In this document: one piece after another, positions 60,643 through 64,000 of the stretch
Position numbering within the stretch: position 1 is the first letter of the stretch
Layout of the letters: every line of letters starts with the position of its first letter
Assembly (NCBI GenBank): GCA_965248685.1
Contig: CBDFKC010000004.1
Location: 558,001-622,000, forward strand
DNA length: 64,000 nt
DNA from: VYFG01 sp965248685
GTDB lineage: Bacteria; Pseudomonadota; Gammaproteobacteria; Arenicellales; Poriferihabitantaceae
Reading direction: 5' to 3'
Made by a program: the position numbers and the translations under genes
Notes under the pieces: generated by a model
Database searches by the model: none
Told to the model about the DNA's origin: nothing
What the model saw: the letters and a program-made list of their open reading frames with translations, nothing else

Positions 60643-61485
60643 ATGGGCTCTTCCTCTAGTCAAAGTTGTACTATTTTGGCCTGCCAGGTTGAGGTTCCTT
60701 TAGTTCGAACTGTTGAAGAAAAGCAGGATCATGTCGCGACTATGGTTCACAAGGTTTCACAACGACTCGATAAACAACCAGCTGACCTGGTGCTGTTGCC
60801 CGAACTGAGTACCATCGAGTATTCCCGGGAGACATTTGATCAGCTGAAGTTTCTGAGTGAAGATTTAGCCGGGCCGAGCGTCGACAAAATGCGCGAGCTC
60901 GCAGTGAAATATCAATCCGCGATCGTTTTCGGAATGCCGCGACGGCGCGATGCAGAACACGTTATCTCCCAGATTGCAATCGATGCCGATGGCGTGATTC
61001 TGGGTTGCTACGACAAAATACATATCTGCCAATATGGCGCGTCCATGGAGAAAGAGTATTTTGCCCGGGGCCGTAATCTCCTAGTATTTACTGTAGCAGG
61101 GATTCGTTTTGCTCCAATCATTTGCTATGACATCCGCATTCCTGAACTCTCAAGGGTGCTGACTCTGGAGCATGATTGCGACTGTATCTTGCATTGCGGC
61201 GCCTATTTCCGGGATGAGTCATTTGCCAGTTGGCATGCGTTTGCCACCACCCGCGCAATGGAAAATCAACTCTATCTACTTAGTCTCAATCGCGCCGGAC
61301 TCGACTACGGCCATTCGGTTTTTTGCCCACCCTGGATCGATGAGTCCCTGCCTCTGCAACGGTTTTCCGCCCATGCTGAGGATTTTCGATATCTCACTGT
61401 TGAGCGCGCGACCATCGAGCAGGTCCGCAAAGAATATACATTTTTGCAAGACCGGCTGTCGGATTACAAGGACCTTTCAACCTGA
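60643..61485 (+). CDS. Nitrilase-superfamily carbon-nitrogen hydrolase
   Basis: Hydrolase of 280 residues with the complete Glu-Lys-Cys triad: Glu54 in LLPELSTIEYSRE, Lys125 in CYDKIHICQYG and Cys161 in PIICYDIRIPELSR. The region HCGAYFRDESFASWHAFATT follows and completes the usual fold. Members hydrolyse amides, N-carbamoyl compounds or nitriles. It lacks the extra sequences of NAD synthetase or beta-ureidopropionase. It follows the LysE gene with no spacer. The 271 bases downstream to the PotA-like gene hold only a short, start-less open frame that I could not assign. Confidence 0.88.
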   Translation: MGSSSSQSCTILACQVEVPLVRTVEEKQDHVATMVHKVSQRLDKQPADLVLLPELSTIEYSRETFDQLKFLSEDLAGPSVDKMRELAVKYQSAIVFGMPRRRDAEHVISQIAIDADGVILGCYDKIHICQYGASMEKEYFARGRNLLVFTVAGIRFAPIICYDIRIPELSRVLTLEHDCDCILHCGAYFRDESFASWHAFATTRAMENQLYLLSLNRAGLDYGHSVFCPPWIDESLPLQRFSAHAEDFRYLTVERATIEQVRKEYTFLQDRLSDYKDLST

Positions 61486-61756
61486 CAAACGCCTTAAGAA
61501 AAGACTTAATAGCAAGATTGCTATTGCTCAATGCCGAGTTTTACGCAAAAATCAGGGGTTGCAGGGTGGAGAATGGTTGTATTGTGGTCGATTCAACGAT
61601 CCGGACCAAACTATCGATTTGGCTCAACAACTCGCTTTTCGGTCGGTTTGGGTGAATGACTTCCAGTTTATTCAATTGTTGAGTCCGGTGGCCGGCCGAA
61701 TACGGCACTCTTGATAACAGCCCAAATTATTAATAATACTTATACGATGGTACACA

Positions 61757-62857
61757 ATGGCAGCGAATGACCAAGACGCATACGTGCGTTTCGAAAACGT
61801 ACAAAAAAGTTATGATGGCGTCAATCTCGTCGTTAAAGACTTCAATCTAGCCGTTCAAAGCGGTGAATTCCTCACCATGCTAGGCCCCTCTGGGTCGGGT
61901 AAAACAACCTGCCTGATGATGCTGGCAGGTTTTGAAACAGCAACCAGTGGTGAGATCATTCTAGACGGCACTTCAATTAATAATGTGCCGCCCTGGAAAC
62001 GGGAGATTGGCATGGTTTTCCAGAACTATGCGTTATTTCCCCACCTCTCTGTGTTTGAAAATCTCGCCTATCCGCTGATAGTGCGAAAAATGAGCAAGTC
62101 GGAAATTGATCAGCGAGTGAACAAAGCTCTAGATATGGTTCAGCTTGGTGAATTTGGTGGACGCCGGCCAGGGCAGCTTTCTGGTGGACAGCAGCAGCGG
62201 GTCGCGGTAGCCCGGGCTCTGGTGTTTGAACCCAAGCTGGTTTTAATGGACGAACCCCTGGGGGCACTAGATAAACAGCTGCGGGAACAAATGCAGTATG
62301 AAATCAAACATATTCACGAAAATCTTGGGGTTACAGTTGTTTATGTAACCCATGACCAATCTGAAGCGTTAACCATGTCCAATCGGGTCTGCGTATTCGA
62401 TGATGGCGTAGTACAGCAGCTGGCGCCGCCAGACGTATTGTATGAGCAGCCAGAAAATGCATTTGTCGCCCAGTTTATCGGCGAAAATAATACTTTACTC
62501 GGTAAGGTTGTTGCCCTTGACGGCGAAACCTGTGATGTACAGGTTGATACCGGAGAGGTTATCAAGTCGAAAGCAATTAAGATTGCTGGTGTAGACAGCA
62601 GAACCACATTGTCGCTGCGTCCTGAGCGGGTAACTATTGAGCCGGATGCCGGACAATGTCCAAATAATATTCAGGGGGAAGTAAGAGAACTCATTTATCT
62701 GGGAGACCATATCCGGGCGCGGCTGGCTTTATGCGGTCAGGATGAATTTATTGTAAAAGTACCAAACTCGGCAACCCATAGCCAGCTGGTCGAAGGGCAT
62801 ACGGTTAATGTCGGCTGGCAAGCCGATGATTGTCGTGCACTGGATGCCCCGGCATGA
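61757..62857 (+). CDS. PotA-like ABC transporter ATPase (polyamine/opine-type import)
   Basis: ATPase subunit of a spermidine/putrescine-type importer, 366 residues. Walker A GPSGSGKTT near 43, Q-loop MVFQNYALFPH near 84, signature LSGGQQQRVAVARAL near 140, Walker B LVLMDEPLGALD near 165, switch His in VVYVTHDQSEALT near 197. The C-terminal TOBE domain starts near 250 (GENNTLLGKVVALDG) and includes LRPERVTI. It starts at ATG 61757 and the permease gene follows 52 bases later. Substrates in this class include polyamines, betaines and opines. Confidence 0.9.
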   Translation: MAANDQDAYVRFENVQKSYDGVNLVVKDFNLAVQSGEFLTMLGPSGSGKTTCLMMLAGFETATSGEIILDGTSINNVPPWKREIGMVFQNYALFPHLSVFENLAYPLIVRKMSKSEIDQRVNKALDMVQLGEFGGRRPGQLSGGQQQRVAVARALVFEPKLVLMDEPLGALDKQLREQMQYEIKHIHENLGVTVVYVTHDQSEALTMSNRVCVFDDGVVQQLAPPDVLYEQPENAFVAQFIGENNTLLGKVVALDGETCDVQVDTGEVIKSKAIKIAGVDSRTTLSLRPERVTIEPDAGQCPNNIQGEVRELIYLGDHIRARLALCGQDEFIVKVPNSATHSQLVEGHTVNVGWQADDCRALDAPA

Positions 62858-62909
62858 TTTTTCACTGCCCATACGGTAATAATGTAACCAACGAAATTCC
62901 GAGGTCACT

Positions 62910-64000
62910 ATGAATACAGCAACAGGGACACAACCGGAGTCCATCATGATTAACGGCGTTCCGCTAAGAGATCAGTTAGCCTATGCGGAACGTAAAAAGA
63001 AAACCACCGCGTTTTTAATGGTGGTGCCATTGCTCGCATTCATCATCTTTTCATTTGTCCTGCCGATTGGCAATATGCTATTCCGCAGCGTTGATAATCC
63101 ACGGATGGTTTCGTTGATGCCGGTGCTGGTTGAGAATATGGCGGACTGGGATGGTAAAGAAGTACCCACCGAGGAGACCTTCCAGATTGCTTTTGAAGAG
63201 ATCAAGAAAAATATCGAAACGGGGGATATTGGCAAGGTCGCCAATCATGTGAACTACGGAATGTCGGGCGCCAGGAGTCTGTTTCTCAAGTCCAAAAGAA
63301 AGTTCAAGAAAATTACTGCACCTCCCTTTAAGGAGCAGATGATCGAAGCGGATAAGCGCTGGGGAAATCTGGAAACCTGGCAGGTTATCAAATCGGTTAG
63401 TGATCCGATTACTTCGCAATACTTCCTGAATGCGCTGGATCGGTCCTACGACGCCGACAACAATATTATTCAACAACCCAAAGAAAAGCGAATATACGTG
63501 ACATTATTTGTCCGTACCCTTTGGATTAGTACCCTGGTAACATTTTTAACGCTATTGCTTGGCTATCCTATTGCCTATTTGATTTCCACTACGCCGCCGA
63601 GAATTAGTAATCTGCTAATCATTATGGTGTTGTTGCCGTTCTGGACTTCTTTACTGGTTAGAACAACTTCGTGGATTGTGCTTCTCCAGACTCAGGGGGT
63701 TCTGAACGATATTATGGTCTGGGCCGGAATAGTCAGCGAGGACGGCCGAATTCAGATGATCTACAATTTAAATGGCACCCTGGTGGCCATGACCCAGATA
63801 CTGTTGCCATTTATGGTTTTGCCAATGTACAGCGTAATGAAAACCATTCCATTATCCCAGTTGCGAGCTTCCCAGTCTTTGGGCGCTACGCCGTTCAGGA
63901 CATTCTTCAAAATTTTCTGGCCACAATCCATACCCGGTATCGGTGCAGGGGGGCTGTTGGTGTTTGTGTTGTCCGTGGGTTATTACATAACTCCGGCATT
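62910..64000 (+). CDS. PotB-like ABC transporter permease with large insert (runs off window)
   Basis: Permease of the PotA-linked importer; 363 codons are visible and the gene continues past the right edge. Helix 1 is at about residues 29-54 (AFLMVVPLLAFIIFSFVLPI). A long soluble segment of about 140 residues follows, then the permease core begins near 200 (VTLFVRTLWISTLVTFLTLL, then LLPFWTSLLVRTTSW). The EAA loop that docks on the ATPase is SLGATPFRTFFKIFWPQSIP near 328. Start ATG 62910 has GAGG at 62901-62904. The long periplasmic insert is more than the roughly 30 residues of E. coli PotB. Confidence 0.88.
   Translation, partial: MNTATGTQPESIMINGVPLRDQLAYAERKKKTTAFLMVVPLLAFIIFSFVLPIGNMLFRSVDNPRMVSLMPVLVENMADWDGKEVPTEETFQIAFEEIKKNIETGDIGKVANHVNYGMSGARSLFLKSKRKFKKITAPPFKEQMIEADKRWGNLETWQVIKSVSDPITSQYFLNALDRSYDADNNIIQQPKEKRIYVTLFVRTLWISTLVTFLTLLLGYPIAYLISTTPPRISNLLIIMVLLPFWTSLLVRTTSWIVLLQTQGVLNDIMVWAGIVSEDGRIQMIYNLNGTLVAMTQILLPFMVLPMYSVMKTIPLSQLRASQSLGATPFRTFFKIFWPQSIPGIGAGGLLVFVLSVGYYITPA

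Noticed and set aside
61486..61714. Open frame ending GRIRHS after the nitrilase gene
   Set aside because: It continues out of another frame of the nitrilase gene, has no ATG or Shine-Dalgarno in the free part, and resembles no family I know. It could be a remnant but cannot be supported as a gene.
1..64000. CRISPR arrays, insertion sequences, tRNA or rRNA genes
   Set aside because: I saw no regularly spaced repeats, transposase or integrase, and no tRNA- or rRNA-like segment by eye; a dedicated scan was not possible.

Overview
The window reads as accessory catabolic chromosome of a free-living, probably marine, heterotrophic proteobacterium; Gammaproteobacteria is my best guess from gene style, but no rRNA, tRNA or ribosomal marker is present to fix the taxon. 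GC looks close to 50 percent, genes are tightly packed, GTG and TTG starts are common, and stop/start overlaps (ATGA, TGATG, TAATG) are frequent. I saw no phage, transposase, integrase, CRISPR array or tRNA.

Region 1 (1-17379) is an almost complete aerobic purine catabolic island. A leftward operon (7458 to 1) encodes a BMP-type ABC importer (ATPase and two permeases), a RutR-like TetR regulator, PuuD urate oxidase with a cytochrome c tail, PuuE allantoinase, allantoicase and the start of ureidoglycolate lyase. Rightward genes encode 8-oxoguanine deaminase, XdhABC, UraD, UraH and the BMP solute-binding protein; guaD points left. Together they take guanine, 8-oxoguanine, hypoxanthine or xanthine through urate to glyoxylate and urea. 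Three promoters carry the same palindrome (CTGACCAAATAGTCAG twice, TTGACCAAATGGTCAA once), a match to the operator remembered for E. coli RutR, so the local regulator very likely controls the island.

Region 2 (17501-25808) pairs a leftward CoA-transferase / acyl-CoA dehydrogenase / SDR / ThDP-enzyme operon with a divergent two-gene homologue of N,N-dimethylformamidase whose predicted Tyr-Tyr-Glu iron ligands are conserved; a NudL-like Nudix gene follows. The substrate is unknown. Region 3 (26008-31089) holds SufS-SufE and a leftward string: CPBP membrane protein, EamA exporter, SDR, carboxylesterase-like hydrolase.

Region 4 (31207-38831) is the most novel-looking part: a 1100-residue multi-module glycosyltransferase, a GT4 glycosyltransferase, an HPr-kinase-related protein, a PqqD-like protein, a nucleotidyltransferase, and a divergent exported protein with a poly-threonine tail. 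It looks like an uncharacterised surface or peptide modification system.

Region 5 (38872-48801) is a methylated-amine or betaine module: class III aminotransferase, BetI-like TetR, a pyrrolysine-free MttB-family methyltransferase, two tandem dimethylglycine-dehydrogenase-like flavoproteins with folate domains, and an MFS transporter. Region 6 (48918-54866) contains small accessory genes, a truncated VOC gene, an AEC transporter, a nitronate-monooxygenase-like protein and a secreted caspase-like protein with five PEGA repeats. Region 7 (55005-64000) is a rightward set: GMC oxidoreductase, aldehyde dehydrogenase, LLM flavoprotein, alpha/beta hydrolase, LysE exporter, nitrilase-family hydrolase, then PotA- and PotB-like transporter genes running off the right edge. 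No gene-free stretch exceeds 300 bases; the longest is about 271 bases at 61486-61756.
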